The translations under genes and the position numbers were made by a program. This document shows positions 9,130 to 22,100 of a stretch of DNA of 47,287 bases, one piece after another. The stretch is from an uncultured bacterium. Lineage in GTDB: Bacteria > Myxococcota_A > Bradymonadia > UBA7976 > VGTA01. Below the pieces are notes generated by a model, which saw only the letters and a list, made by a program, of their open reading frames with translations, was not told where the DNA came from and did not search any database. How positions within the stretch are numbered: position 1 is the first letter of the stretch; the number at the start of each line of letters is the position of its first letter. The stretch spans positions 1 through 47,287 of the forward strand of contig CALSSE010000022.1 in assembly GCA_943788935.1 (NCBI GenBank), read 5' to 3'.

Positions 9130-9849
9130 CTAAAGATCTTTAGCGACCTCAGTAATCTTAGCTAATTTAACGCTCTCTTTAAGAGAGGTGACCAACGATG
9201 GACTCTGAGTGACAACGATTTGAAGCCTCTCTAGGGTCTTTTTCGACTCGGCGATCACTTTATCCACTAAGATCGACTTATCTGGCGCTTTCATTAACGC
9301 TCTCTTACTTTGAGAGATGATCTCATCGCTCTCTTTGATCAGCTCATTTGCGTCCTTGATAATCTCCCGACAAGTATTGAGTGACAGCTTCAAGGCTGTG
9401 TAAGACTCAGCGACCTGCTGAACCGATTTTAGCTTTTTTGAAGACTTCCGCCGGAGCGCTCGCCTCACTGACTTACGAGACTCTCGCTTCAGATCGATAT
9501 CTAACACCTCCTCTATCCTTCGATCAAACCCTCGATTAAGCGCCTTCGCATACCTAAATTTAGTATATATTATATTCGCTCGCTTAGTGAACATGTCATA
9601 CTTTTTCAGACTAAAAGTGCGGTACTTAACCTTAATCGGTTTCACATGAGTGAGCTCGCGAACTGATTTTTTAGTGCTCAATAAATCAAACTGTGTCCCC
9701 TCATGTTTGACATAGGCAGAGCCAAGATCCTTCAGTTTGATCACTCTCTGCTTCATCCCCACTTCACGCTGAAGTCTATTTAAGGATCGACAAGACCATG
9801 CACTAGTAAGGAAGACAGCGCTGATGAGTAGGAATGTAAAACGGCGCAT
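9130..9849 (-). CDS. Small basic helical exported protein, possible lipoprotein, function unknown
   Basis: I do not recognise this 239-residue protein. It starts MRRFTFLLISAVFLTSAWSC, a signal peptide; the Cys20 context (AWSC) is a poor lipobox because position -3 is Ala, so lipidation is uncertain. The mature part is rich in Lys, Arg and Ser and predicted by eye to be almost all alpha-helix, with a strongly basic segment around residues 120-140 (KRESRKSVRRALRRKSSKK) and amphipathic helices after it. No catalytic motif is visible. It is transcribed from the 341-bp gap behind the giant surface-protein gene and lies 193 bp upstream of the A-T-R gene, too far to assume one operon. Confidence 0.6.
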   Translation of the reverse strand: MRRFTFLLISAVFLTSAWSCRSLNRLQREVGMKQRVIKLKDLGSAYVKHEGTQFDLLSTKKSVRELTHVKPIKVKYRTFSLKKYDMFTKRANIIYTKFRYAKALNRGFDRRIEEVLDIDLKRESRKSVRRALRRKSSKKLKSVQQVAESYTALKLSLNTCREIIKDANELIKESDEIISQSKRALMKAPDKSILVDKVIAESKKTLERLQIVVTQSPSLVTSLKESVKLAKITEVAKDL

Positions 9850-10190
9850 TGAAGGACTCGCTTATCTGAAGAGCCAGGGAACTCTTACTATTACAGTGTT
9901 TAACGACTTAATCGGGGGCGATTCTTGGAAAGGTCAGCAAGTGATCAACAAGAAGGAGATCATGCTGAAGTTAACATATGAGGTTTTAACGGATGTATTC
10001 AAGATAGTTCCCTTATAACCCAATATTCTCCTGTCCGACTCCCACACTATGACACTCTCAAGCTAAGCTATTCTAACTCGTCCAAGCGGCTCTTTAGCTC
10101 GTCCAAGCGGCTCTTTAGCTCATCCAAGCGACTCTTTACCTCGTCCAAGCGGATCTTTACCTCGTCTAAGCGACTCTTTAGACAGATCGC
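9850..10190. other. Intergenic gap between giant gene stop and small basic protein gene
   Basis: These 341 bp hold the five-unit 21-bp repeat (10077-10181) and otherwise no convincing gene. A 64-codon plus-strand frame crosses it, but it starts inside the neighbouring gene and has no family resemblance. The promoter of the minus-strand gene at 9849 must lie here; I see no clear -35/-10 pair. Confidence 0.5.
10077..10181 (-). repeat. 21-bp tandem repeat (5 copies) encoding a heptad coiled coil just past a stop codon
   Basis: Five 21-bp units with few differences. On the minus strand each unit reads as the heptad LKSRLDE (variants VKIRLDE, VKSRLDE), with Leu/Val at a/d spacing and alternating Lys/Arg and Asp/Glu: an ideal coiled coil. 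The frame is exactly that of the giant gene ending at 10191, separated only by its TAA and three codons (GCG ATC TGT), and it runs 40 codons to a TAG at 10068-10070. No ATG or GTG start is available inside it; TTG codons occur only within the repeat units and look unlikely as starts. Confidence 0.85.
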
Positions 10191-13100
10191 TTAGTATTGG
10201 GCCATTACTCTGAAAAATGGACCCCCGTATTGCTCATCGAAACGAGCAAACTCGTCATCAGTGAAATGAGTAAAGTTATACCCCGCGCCGACTCGAATAC
10301 TCTTCTTAATAATATAGTTAAGTTCAAAGAGCGCGCCGTGTAAAGTGCTCTGCGCTAGGCTGTTTTGTAACACCCGATACTCGGCGCCAATATCCCAAGT
10401 GTTTGTGAGGTGGTAGTTGAGACGGTTGATCCATAAAAGATTATGACTCACTGTCGGGATGAGGTTCTCAATGACGATCGCTGATCTCTTATAGGCGATT
10501 TTCTCTACCAATTGGAAATTGAAGGGGAGCTCGAAGATCGGGATTAAAGAGATGACACCCATCTCCTCAATCTCAGGACGCTCAAAGGCCAAGTCGACCG
10601 GACGCTGTTCAAAACGTGAAGTCGCTTTAAACAGGATAGCGAGCCAGCGATGGTTCAGAGGACGGTAAGCCGCACCAAAGCTCGCCTCCATGAATTCGGC
10701 CTCAGTGTCCTTAAAGAGTTCATCTTCGGTGATACTGTAGTTGAAGCGAAGCTGCAGGGTGAGGTCTGGGGTCGCTTGATAGCTGAGGTTATTCAAGGTC
10801 AAGAGCTGGTTCTTATCTCGCTGACCGAGCCACTCATCAGCATCATCATAGCGAAGCTCTAGACGACTAGAGAGCTTAATCTGAGGATGAGCGAGCCACT
10901 CAATACCGACCGAGAGTGCGTCTTGACTGAGATCGCCACTCCCCGTTGCCATACCGCTGAAGTTATTGAGTACTTGACTGCGCTGATAGCTCGCGTCGAG
11001 GGTTAGACCCTTGACCAACTGAGTTCGCTTACCAATCCCTAAGACCGCCCGATTACGCTGGCCGAGTTGACCGCTCTCAATTTGGTACTCGCTGAAGGCT
11101 CTCGCCCCTTGAGCGAAACGCTCCTCTCCACCGATGACAGTGGTATTCATCCGTCGTCCGAATTGATTCATTAAGCGCTGCTGTGCATAGAGTGTTCGAC
11201 GGTCATCAAGCTCACTGCGAAGACCGATCTGAGTCGCATTGTCTCCTGACCATCGGAGGCTCTGAACCGCTTCCACTTGTAACGCTTCACTGAGCTTATA
11301 ACGTGCTCCAAGACTCGTCACGAAGAGATCACTGGTCTTCTCAAAGAGTCGTCGGTCTCCTCTGATGACTGCCTCTTGCTCGCCAAGGAGGGTCAGCTTC
11401 GAGGTGAGTTTGTATTGCGCTGCTACAGAGGCTACATCACTAGAGAAGACAGGGGGGATATTCCCTTCTCCGTCTAAAGATTGCTCATTTTGAGTTCTCG
11501 TCCATGCGCTATCTAAAGTGAGCTTACCTTCGCTATATTGATGACCTAGACGAGTAATTTGGCGACGATAATCGGTGATAAAGGGATTCACCTCTAGAGG
11601 GGTCTGCTCAGTAGCCATCTCATCATAGCTAAGCGTAATTAAGTGATGCTCATCGAGGCGGTAGTTAGCCTTAAATCCGAAATTCTCTGAGCCCTGCTGC
11701 TGAATATTCCCCCCCGCATAGAACCCAGGCGATGCATAACGCCAATAGCCTTCGAGCCATACCCAGTCCTGATCACCTTTACCGACCAAATCATCGAGCT
11801 CTACGTTAGCCTTTACTAAGAAGGAGTCTCCACTCGGCGAGTCTCCTTGAGGTCGGCGACTGAAAGGTTGGAAAGTGAGTCCACCATCTTGACTAAAGAG
11901 GTTCTCAGCGTTCTGATTAAGGCTCTTAGCGTACTCCACTGCAAAGCCAGTCTTACGAGCATGTTGATAGGTCAAATGACCTCCCCATAAGCGATAATGC
12001 CCTTGGGCGACCTCACCTTGTTGCTCTTGTATCAAGCCACCGCCTACCGAGAAGCTCTTGCTCTTCTTGTCGCTCCATGTCTCTCGGACATAAGCTCCCC
12101 AAGCGTCTTCACCACGATCTTGAGCGTCCCGGTGATCATATTCGATGGAGATGAAGGTCGGATGACCATCGAGGACGACCTGTGAACCAGTAGGTTGAGG
12201 CAACGCCCCTACTGTGTCCATCGTCGTAGAATTTACAGGCCTAAGCATGAGGATACGCCCATCAAGATAGCGGATGCTGTAGTCTTGGTTACGCACCAAG
12301 GCGACCCGTCTCCTCTCCATATTACTGATTCGATCTCGCTCGACGACATAAAGTCGCTCAGAGCCTTCTACGAGCTCACGGTGAGGCAGGTAATAGAGTG
12401 AGCCGCCGGTGCCCCTCAGCTCCACATAAGCGTGTCGTTCTGGCTGATCTTGAGTGGCTCCGAAGACCTGGGCTTGATGCCTCCACTCTCCTTGATTGAG
12501 GTCTAGGCTCACCTGCGCTCCATAGAGAGACCGGTCATAAGTCAAGAGCTCAATCCCCTTGATCACCGTCCTAAAGTTGCCCGCTTGCAATAAGCTCTTA
12601 TCGGCCTTGACTAAGACATAGAGTGGACCACGACTATTCACATCGATCACCTCTTGAGCGCTGTCACCATACACTGGATAATAGCGGTTAGGGTCGATCA
12701 TTTGTCTGAAATAAGACTCAAACTCTTGTTGTTTGGCAGTGTCTAGGTGGGCGGTCACTTCGTATTTCTTGAAGAGCCCGCCGAGCAGCTCATCTCCCTT
12801 CATCCGCCCCTTAAGATAGGCGACAGCGCGACCATGGATATAGATTTGATCGCCCACCGTAGTGGAGGTGTGCGCGTGTACACCATCTAGCTCCGCACCG
12901 ATTGAGCCGGTCAAGCTCTCTCCGAGTGCCATTAAAAACCAAGCGCTATCTGCGAGAGTATATTGCTTAGTGAGGGTAGCGCTATTTCCATTGGGGTCTA
13001 CCGACTTGACCTCTAAAACACCATCATCTCCAATGAGAGCGGACCCGACAAACCGACCCTCTGGGTTAACTCTCGCCTCAACACCATTGAGATAAATGCG

Positions 13101-16100
13101 ATTACCAGAGCGGGTCTTACCGCTAACCGGCACTTGTGGATCAGTGAGACGGTCCCCTTTAGGGACTCGCGCAGAGAGTTCTTGAGCATCGACCTTGGGC
13201 GCGCGTGACTTTAGGAGCTCAAGGCTTGCCTGCATAAGTTCTAGAGATCCAAAGCGCTTCATAGGACGACTAGCTTGAGCGGATCGCTGATCTTTATCTC
13301 CTGTTGGCGATGAAAGCTCGCTCCCTCTGATTTTCACTCCCTCTCTGATTTTTTCTCCACTTGCGACTCTCTCTTTAGAAACACGAGGCTTCTTGTTGGT
13401 AGTGAGCGCTTCTGAGGGTAACCTCAAGTCAACTTTGAGCGTCGATCGCACATCCCGTGAGGTAGACTTCTCTCTCTGCCCCGCTCGCTCAAGACCTCCT
13501 GCTGCCCACAGAGACATCTCACCCTCTCTCCGCTTCGATACTCGACGACCTTTAAGATTGAGAGTTGAGGACTGACCTTGTGCTGTCTGCTCAGGCTTCT
13601 CATCGGGTTGTGATTCTGCTGTTGTATCTGCCTTAGTTCTCGGGATCATATAACTCAGACTAAGTTTTGATTCATCGGGACGAACGATCATCAGATTCAG
13701 TCGATCAGAGCTCGACACCGTAAAGATTTTCTCCACTCGAGAGCTTGTGTCTCCCTCCACTGACTCCTCACCCACAGAGACTCTCCATCGCGAAGAAGAG
13801 ACAGCGCTCGCTTTGAACTCAATAGATCGACCAGCGCTTCCTCCGAGCCACAACACAGGACTATAGGCTTCAAAAGGTCCTTTGACACCACCTAAACTTT
13901 GACTCTTAGTCGTGATCATACGTCCTGATACTTTGAGCTGTAAGCCGACTTTTGATGACTCTGTCAGAGGGTCAAGTGGCGACCAGCTTAAGACCTCTGG
14001 AGGTTCACCACTCCCTCGCTCGATCACTAGAGGTTGACCCTCTTCAAGAGAGATCAATGACCACGAAGAGATTTCTACGAGCTGCCCTCCTTGATCTGGT
14101 TTTAATGGAGAGACTCGCTTTACAGAGACCTTAATCTCATCCGCGCTGCTCTCTTGTAACATGAGGCGCCGCTGCTCTACAGTCGTGGGTAGAGTGATCC
14201 CTCCCAGAGATAGCTCTCCCCCCCAAGTACCGCCTAAAGAGAGTGGCTGAGTGGCAGAGATCTCACTGTTCGTACTCTCTTTAATAGAAGCGCTTGGATC
14301 CAATGGAAGAGTAAAAGTCACCGAAGCTCCGCTCTTATTGCGTAAATAAACTTCGACCATCCCATCTTTGGCGATCTCGGTGACCAAAACGAATCGACCC
14401 TCTTGATTAGGCTGTCGCTCTGCTTCACCCGATCTGACAACCGCCGGTAGTTCGGTGGCTCTAGAGAGCATTTCCAATGCAGCAGCATCAGGCTTTAACT
14501 GTTCTAATCTTATCAGGGCTCGTCTATTTCGACGACGGTTAACCTGGGTGAGATTAGGGATCAGAGGAAATTGATTACCGCTCCCCTCTGACTGAATCTC
14601 TTCTTCTCTCAGTTTAAGTTTCACTTTTAACTGCTGAGAGATCGCTGCTGCCCGTGCGCTAGTGAGGAAAGAAGCGTCATCTTCACCGCTTCCATGAACA
14701 TCTACTAAAAGACGGCCCTCATAGCCTCCTTTTAGCCGAGCGATGACCTCGGTGAGGCGACTCTCATCATCAACGTTTAAAGCCTCTGGGTCTTGAGGGT
14801 CAAAGGGAGAGGTGGAAAAGGCGAGCAATACCTCAGGCTCGGGAGGCAGAGTGACCCCTATGCCTAAACGATGATGAGGGCTACTGATCACTAACTCCTC
14901 GGTAATGACCTCTAACCGATAGCCTAAGACTCTTCCACGGCGAGTGAGTATCTCACCATTTAAGCCTCTGCCGTCCCACTCAAGTCGCGAAGGTGGAGCG
15001 CCTATGCCCGAGAGTACTGGATGCTCTTCAGCCCCATCTCGACCCACCCATAAGCTCCAGCGACTCACATCATTTCGCGCGCTCATCGGCAACTTTGTCT
15101 TAAAAAATAGAGACTCCAAAGGGGCGCCATCGGGAGGAGGCATTAGATCAGGTACTTCCCCTTCATATTCAAGGATAGCGTCAACAGGGGGGGCGCTGAA
15201 GATAAGATCACCTATTTTTAGAGTCAACTTTTGAGTATCTCCGCTAAGGATCACCGCCTCTCTCCCCAATGAGCTAAGGGCCTCTTTTAGGGCAGATTCA
15301 CCAAGCTGGACCACAGGGTCTGTTCTCTCAATAACAGGGCAAGTTACCCCAAAATCTACTTTCGCAGGAAGACCCCTCGTAAAGTAGATGACTCTCATCT
15401 CATCGGTAGTCAGCTCGGCTCCCGGCAGTAGTGAACCACGGTCTATTTTGACACCATGTGAGCCAGGATCGATCATCTTGAAGTGGTATTTACCTGCGCT
15501 ATCCGTGACCGCATACATACCGCTATCAAAGTATATTTTAGCCCCGATGAGTCCCCGCTCCCCTTGATCTTGGAGACCATCTTTATCTTCATCACACCAG
15601 ACTCGACCCAAGAGTAGCCCTTGATCAAAATCAGGATCTGCGATGACTTGTACCTTAGCTTCGGCGACCGCGCTAATCGGAATGTCACCATCAGCGAGAG
15701 CCCTCGCTCGGTTTGTATAACTTCTCATTGGCTTAGCTTGAGGACCGATCACCGCTTGATAGCGTAATCGGAGGTGTCCACCCGCTTTGAGGTCAATCGG
15801 TCGCTGTACTCGCTGGGCGGCGTCGGTATTGGAATCATCATCGCTTGGTTGGTCGGTGAGTTCTTGGTCTCGACCAAATCGTATAATTCTATATCCACTC
15901 GGCTCCGCCGCGAAGAGCGGCCTCTCTCTCGCCCCAACAACCTCGACCCACACCGCTGACTGAGCGACATATTTAAAGCCTTTGGGTAAAATATCCTCAA
16001 TATATACCCCACCGGCACGTCGCTGTGGGTCATAAATAAGATCTTGAGGGCTCCTATTAATGAGATCGACCTCGTAAGTGACGATATCACCAATCATATA

Positions 16101-19100
16101 TTGCACTCTACGGCTTCGCTTATCGATTTGTATCAATGAAGAGAGTGGATCAAGCGGGAGATGATTATGAGTGATTTTGAGTTCTTCGATCTGATCTTCA
16201 GTGACTTCAAAGGCCAAAACGTATCGCCGCTCTACCGAAGGATCTCCGCTGGGGAGGGCTGAGGAGACGAGCTGTATCGCTTGATCGCTCACCGTCAATG
16301 AGGTCGGGAGAGGAGGCACAAGAGTGGATGGTGCGACGTAACGAACGCCCGGAGAGATGACCTCGATCAAATAACGCCCTGCTCGATTGACATCAAAGCG
16401 ATACATTCCTCCCTGAGCAGACCTTTGACCTTGCTGGGTCGGGGAAGCGAACACCGACTCTGGGACCAAGGTCCTCTGCTCAAGAGACTCGTCATCGTAG
16501 GGGTCATCATTACCGAGGTCTTCATCTCGATATAAAAAGAGTTGAGCGCCATCGATAAGATCCCCGCTAACGCTATCGTAGACTCTGCCCGTAGGCTCCA
16601 CAATGAGCGGGAGTTTAAGCTCATCTAGGGCGACGACCTCTACCTCTTGAGCTCGCTTAAAAGCGACTCCCTGAGAGGACTTAAGCCGCAGCTCATATCG
16701 ACCAGGTCGGAGATTCTCAACAATATACTCGCCGTTACTATCACTAAAGTCAGTAGCGACCGCCGCCCCCTCCGGTCTCTCAATCCGCCATAAAGAGACG
16801 ATCATCCCCTCTAAAGGGAGATCCGAGTCTTCATCAAAGATCTGATCGCGATTTAAGTCTTGGAAGACTGTTCCAGAGAGCCTGCCAAATACCACTTGAC
16901 CCTGAATACACTCTTCGGAAGAGAGAGCGAACCCCTCACCAGAGTCTATCGATCGATCAAAGTCTTCATCGCTCAGCCTCCCTTGCAAACAGAGCGCTCT
17001 ACTCTCATTCAGCTCTGGATCAACGATCAGCTCAAGCGATAACGTCAATCGCTCTCCTACTCCAAGTTGAAGGTCTCTGACCGTTAAGATACCGACCTCA
17101 GCGCTCTCCTCTGCATTTGATGGCGAAGGCTCATAGCGAACCTCCCCACTACCAGTCTCTATTCGAGCGCTCTGGTATAGGTAACCCGTGGGGATAGGTA
17201 ATGTCAGCTCTAAATCATCGAGATCAGTCGTTCCATTATTAACCGCGATAAGATTAACAGTAACCGCTTCACCGATTTGGACATTAGAATCCCCACGGTC
17301 ATCAATAGAGAGAGTCAATTCATATGACTTCTCCGGAGAGGCCTCTAGACGTACTGAGGTAGGCGCTGAGCCATTACTAGGGTCTCCATCATTGTCACTC
17401 AGCAGAGGGTCTGCCCCCTCTATCCTCCATATCGCTTGGTTATTGGTGACCAATGACCCCTCTGCCGAGACAGGTCTCACCCGGCTCAAGAATTGAATGT
17501 CAAAACGCTCCTGAGGATCTAAAACAGGTATATTGACGCTCACCTCACCGCGGTCTTCTATCCACGCACCCGAATCTTGATCAACCGCATCAGTGAGCCC
17601 CTGCCCACCGGCGCGAATAGAGTTGATCTCATAGATGAGCTCCGGAGGTAAGGGATCGAAGAGCGTACTCTCAAACAATGGAGAGTCCCCCAAGTTTTCT
17701 AAGGTAATCCTCCACTCGATTAAGTCACCCTCTTTAGCCGTCGCCTCACCACTCAAAATTCGAGCGCTCTTTACCACCGAGAGCGAGGCTTCGCCACCGA
17801 TAACAAATGAGGTCGGATCACCCGGCTCCGGGGTTTTAGGGTCATCAGAACTAGCGTTAACCTGACCTGAATTAGTCTCAAAATTGAGGGTCGCTTGATT
17901 GAGTATCATTTGACCAGGTTCAGCCATAGGGTCGACTTGGGCGATCACCAAAATATCTACGGTAGCGTTGGGGAGAATAGGGTCGATCACCAACGAGCCT
18001 CGTAGGAGAGAGACAGGATCTCTAGAGACTCCATTTACGCTCACGTTTAAGAGTCGTAACGCCGAATGAAGAACATCGCCTACACTTATGTTCACGGTCG
18101 GGCTTTGACCGATATTTTTGATTCGAATCACATATTGGATTTCATCACTAGGACTGATTCCTTGTCGGTCAGCGGGCTGTAGAATATCTTTAGTAAACTC
18201 TAATGCTTGCCCATTCGCGATGGTGATCGTGGTCGGGTCTCTCTCTTCCGGAGTGCTAGGATCATCGCTGAGAATCGGGGGAATCGAAGGGTCACCTCCC
18301 GAGAGGCGAAGAGTCGCTTGGTTATCGAACTGAGACCCCACTGGGAGACTGATGACACGCGCTCTAATAGAGAGCTGTATGGTCTGCCCTGGATCTACAG
18401 AGCTTAATACAGGTGTAGTGGTGGCATCCCAAACAATCTCAGCGCCATTCACGATACCACCCTCTCCAGGGCGTATATCGCTCAATTGCTCCGCGGGATA
18501 TGAATCACTGATGACGAGGTTCTCTAAAGTTGTCTGTCCAACATTGGTGATCTCTATGAGATATTCGATTTGTCCATTAGCGGTGAACTGATCTGCTAAG
18601 ATCGGTCGGGCGCTCTTCACGAAGTTGACCTCATCAACCTGTACTGTGAGGCTCACCTCTTCACTGAGCGTAAATTGATCTCCTGTCTCTCTAGCTGCAA
18701 ATTGATTGGTGAGGAGGTCTCCTCCTCGAGCCGTTTCACTTACCCGAGCGTTGAGTGAGAGTGTGATCGTGGCCCCGGGCTGAAGTTGTAAAATACTCCA
18801 ACGTGCGATCTGCTCTCTCACCTGACCACCGATCGGGTTGGGCTCAATGAGCAAAGAAGAGAGCGGGTCGATGACCTCAATATCTCTTGCGATCTCTGCC
18901 CCTACGTTAGTGATAGTCAACTCAAAGAGTACACGCTCGCCAGGCCGTAATACACCGCCATTCACATCACGGACTGTCTTCTCAAGAGAAAGCCTCGCCG
19001 CGCTAGATACTGTCAACGTAGTGGCGTCACCAAGCGCAGGTGTAGACGGGTCATCACTAAGAATCGGGGCGGCGAGCTCTGCTAAGAGTCGAGCCTGATT

Positions 19101-22100
19101 ATTAATGAGCTCCCCCTCCGCGCTGTCTCTTGAGATCTGAGCGCGAAGTACAAAGCTAGCGCTCTCTGCGGGGGAGAGGTCTATTGATCGCCATGACACT
19201 ATACCTTGGGGAGTGACGGTCGCGACCGGACTCGCCTCAATGAAGGTTAAGCCGGAGGGTAATGAGTCGCTGAGTACGAGCCTCTGAGTGAGCGCATCTC
19301 CCTCATTGGTGACTGTGAGCCTATAGCTGACTATGCCGCCAGGGGCAAAGGTGCTCTCCCCTTGGATGATTGACTTCTCTACTCGCAATGAGGACCCGGT
19401 AGAGACGGTCAGAGCAGTCGGATCATTGAGAGCCGGGGTCGCGGGATCATCACTAAGCACAGGCGCTGTGTTGGGCTGGCCAGCGCCTCGTAGCTCTGCT
19501 TGGTTGAGGAGAAGGCTCCCATTCGCTAAATCGTTGGCGAGCCTAGACCCAACGATCATAACCACGCTCTCTCCCTCTTGGATACTCGGTACAGACCAAG
19601 TCACGAGGTTCCCGTTAATGAGGGCAGTGAGTCCGCTCTCGCTGATCCATTGACGCTCTGTAACAGGATTTAATGAGGGAGAGAGTAGATCTGTCACTTC
19701 TTGGGGGGCTGATGCACCTGGGCCATCATTTCTTACGATGATCTCATAGATGATGAGCGATCCAGGACTAAACAGCGGTCTGCCATCTTCTCGGGATACA
19801 GTCTTCGTGAAACGTAAACGACTGTCGGCGAGAACAGTGAATACTGTGGGATCTATTTGAGGGGTCGCAGGGTCATCGCTGAGTACTGGCGACCCACCTT
19901 CCGCCCAAAGTACTTCTGCTTGGTTAGCGATCACCCCGCCGATCTCAGCGCTATCAGAGATCCGTGCCTCAAAGCTGAAACGCTGAGTCTCGCCTGGGCC
20001 AAAGCGAGGTAACGTCCAGCTCACTCGTTGGTTAGAGACCTCACCAGACAGTGAAGTGATATCGGTCAAGCCTAAAGGAATAAGATCGTTGATCACAACA
20101 TCCGTGGCATCAGCGACTCCCGTCTGATTGAGCTCTAGCTCGTAAAGGACGCGACCCCCTCTCCGAAAGGGGGGATCATCGAGCGCGGTGACCCGTTTGG
20201 TGATATTAATCTCTGCGTCGCCAATAATACGTACCCGGGTAGGATCATTAACCTCTGAAGTACGTGGATCATCACTCACTTGCTCGATCCCCTCAGCGCT
20301 GCTGACGCTAGCTTGATTGGGGAGTGACTCTCCCACGACTGCTGACGAAGAGACCTCAACCTGGAAGATAAGAGTTCGCTCGGCGTTCGGCAGGAGTACA
20401 GGGATTAACCAAGTCGCTACATCACCGGTGATCTGCCCGTCATTAGAGACTCTTGTCGGTCGTATCGAGGGGGGTAGTTGATCTGTGACGATCAGATTAT
20501 TGATGGGAGTATCACCGATATTACGAAGGACTAGTAGGTAGCGTAACGCATCACCAGGGCGTGCTGTCGCTGACTCTTGTGCCAGCGTTTTAGTGAACAA
20601 GAGTTGGGGAGGAGGAGTGACATTGAGTACAGTAGGGTCAGAGTCTCCGGGTAACCTCAAGTCATCGGTGAGGCGTTCATCGATGTTCTCCCCGGTGATC
20701 CTCGCTTGATTGGCGACAATATCTTCGGCGCTCGCTTGTTCGCTGAGTCGAGAGCGCAAGGTGAGGGTTCGTCGTTGGTTAACCCCAACATTACCCAACT
20801 CCCAGATCGCCTGCCCGCCGCTTAAACGTCCACCGACCGCCTCTACCTCGGTGAGGAATCTAGAGAGTGGATCATTCACTACCACTGAGCGAGCGATGCT
20901 CGGCCCGCCATTCTCTACCTCTATTGTCCAAGTGATAAGATCACCAGGAGCAGCCGATTCAGGGCTTACGCTCTTTACCGCTAGGCTCAGCTCAGCTCCT
21001 CCGCTAACGATAAGAACCGTGGGATCATCTATATCTGCGGTGCTAGGGTCATCACTCAGCGACGCTTGTGGTCGGTTGATCGCTCTCCATGAGGCCTGGT
21101 TGGTGATGCGTTGTCCATCTTGAGCTTGCTCAGAGATTGTAGCTTCGAAGCGTAAAGAGAGCTCCCCACTATTAGGCTCTAGACGATCGATCGTCCAGGT
21201 GAGTTGGTCGCCAAACAGTCGCCCGCCATCGAGAGGACTGATGTTTGTGAGGCCCCGTGGAATGGGATCAATGACCGTGATCTGTGAGGCCGCCGCCCCT
21301 GCACGGTGAGCGAGAACAAGCGTATATTGAACAACATCTCCGATGAGCAGCTCACCCCCGTTCAAATCGATCGCGCTTTTTGTAAAGGTGATAATCGGCG
21401 GCGTACCCACGATAAAGCGTGTAGGGTCAAGAGCGGTCGGAGTCGTTGGATCATCACTGACCACCGGGGTCACACCTTGAGCGGAGGCGTTCGCCTGATT
21501 GCTCACCTGTTGCTCGGGAGTAGCGCTGCTGACTTGAGCATTGATCGTCAGAATCACCGCTTGACCGGGGTCGATTAGCGCTAACGCCGGAGAGGTGGAC
21601 TCGTTAAAGATAGTTTCTTGGCCGTTAACCAGAGCTCCCTGCGCTCGAATATCAGTCAGAGTCTCGGGGAGGAGATCTGTCACTTGTCCATTAATGATGG
21701 GCTCATCACCAACGTTACGGAGAACTAGAGTGTAGGTCACTCTTTCATCATTCAATGGATCGCTGGGGCTCACTAATTTGGTGAGCGAGAGCGCAGGGCC
21801 ATTGGCTGTGACTGAGACCACCGTCGGGTCATTTCGACCCGATACACTAGGGTCATCGCTGAGTAACTCTGTGTTGAGTCCCTCATAAGTCAGAGTCGCT
21901 TGATTACTGAGGAGAGTCCCTCCAAGGACCACCGAAGAGAGATCTAATTCAAGATTGAGGTTCACCGACCCTCCGGCAGCGAGTGTCGGCAACACCCACC
22001 GAGCTTGAGTTACAGCGCCTTGATTATCAAAGGTCAACTCTCCTCCATTCTGGGCTTCCCCAGAGCGAGTTGAGAAGCTGATTGGGTCAATAATAATCAC

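Noticed and set aside
9824..10018. Plus-strand 64-codon frame in the gap after the small basic protein
   Set aside because: It starts inside the neighbouring gene, has no family resemblance and no good ribosome-binding site.
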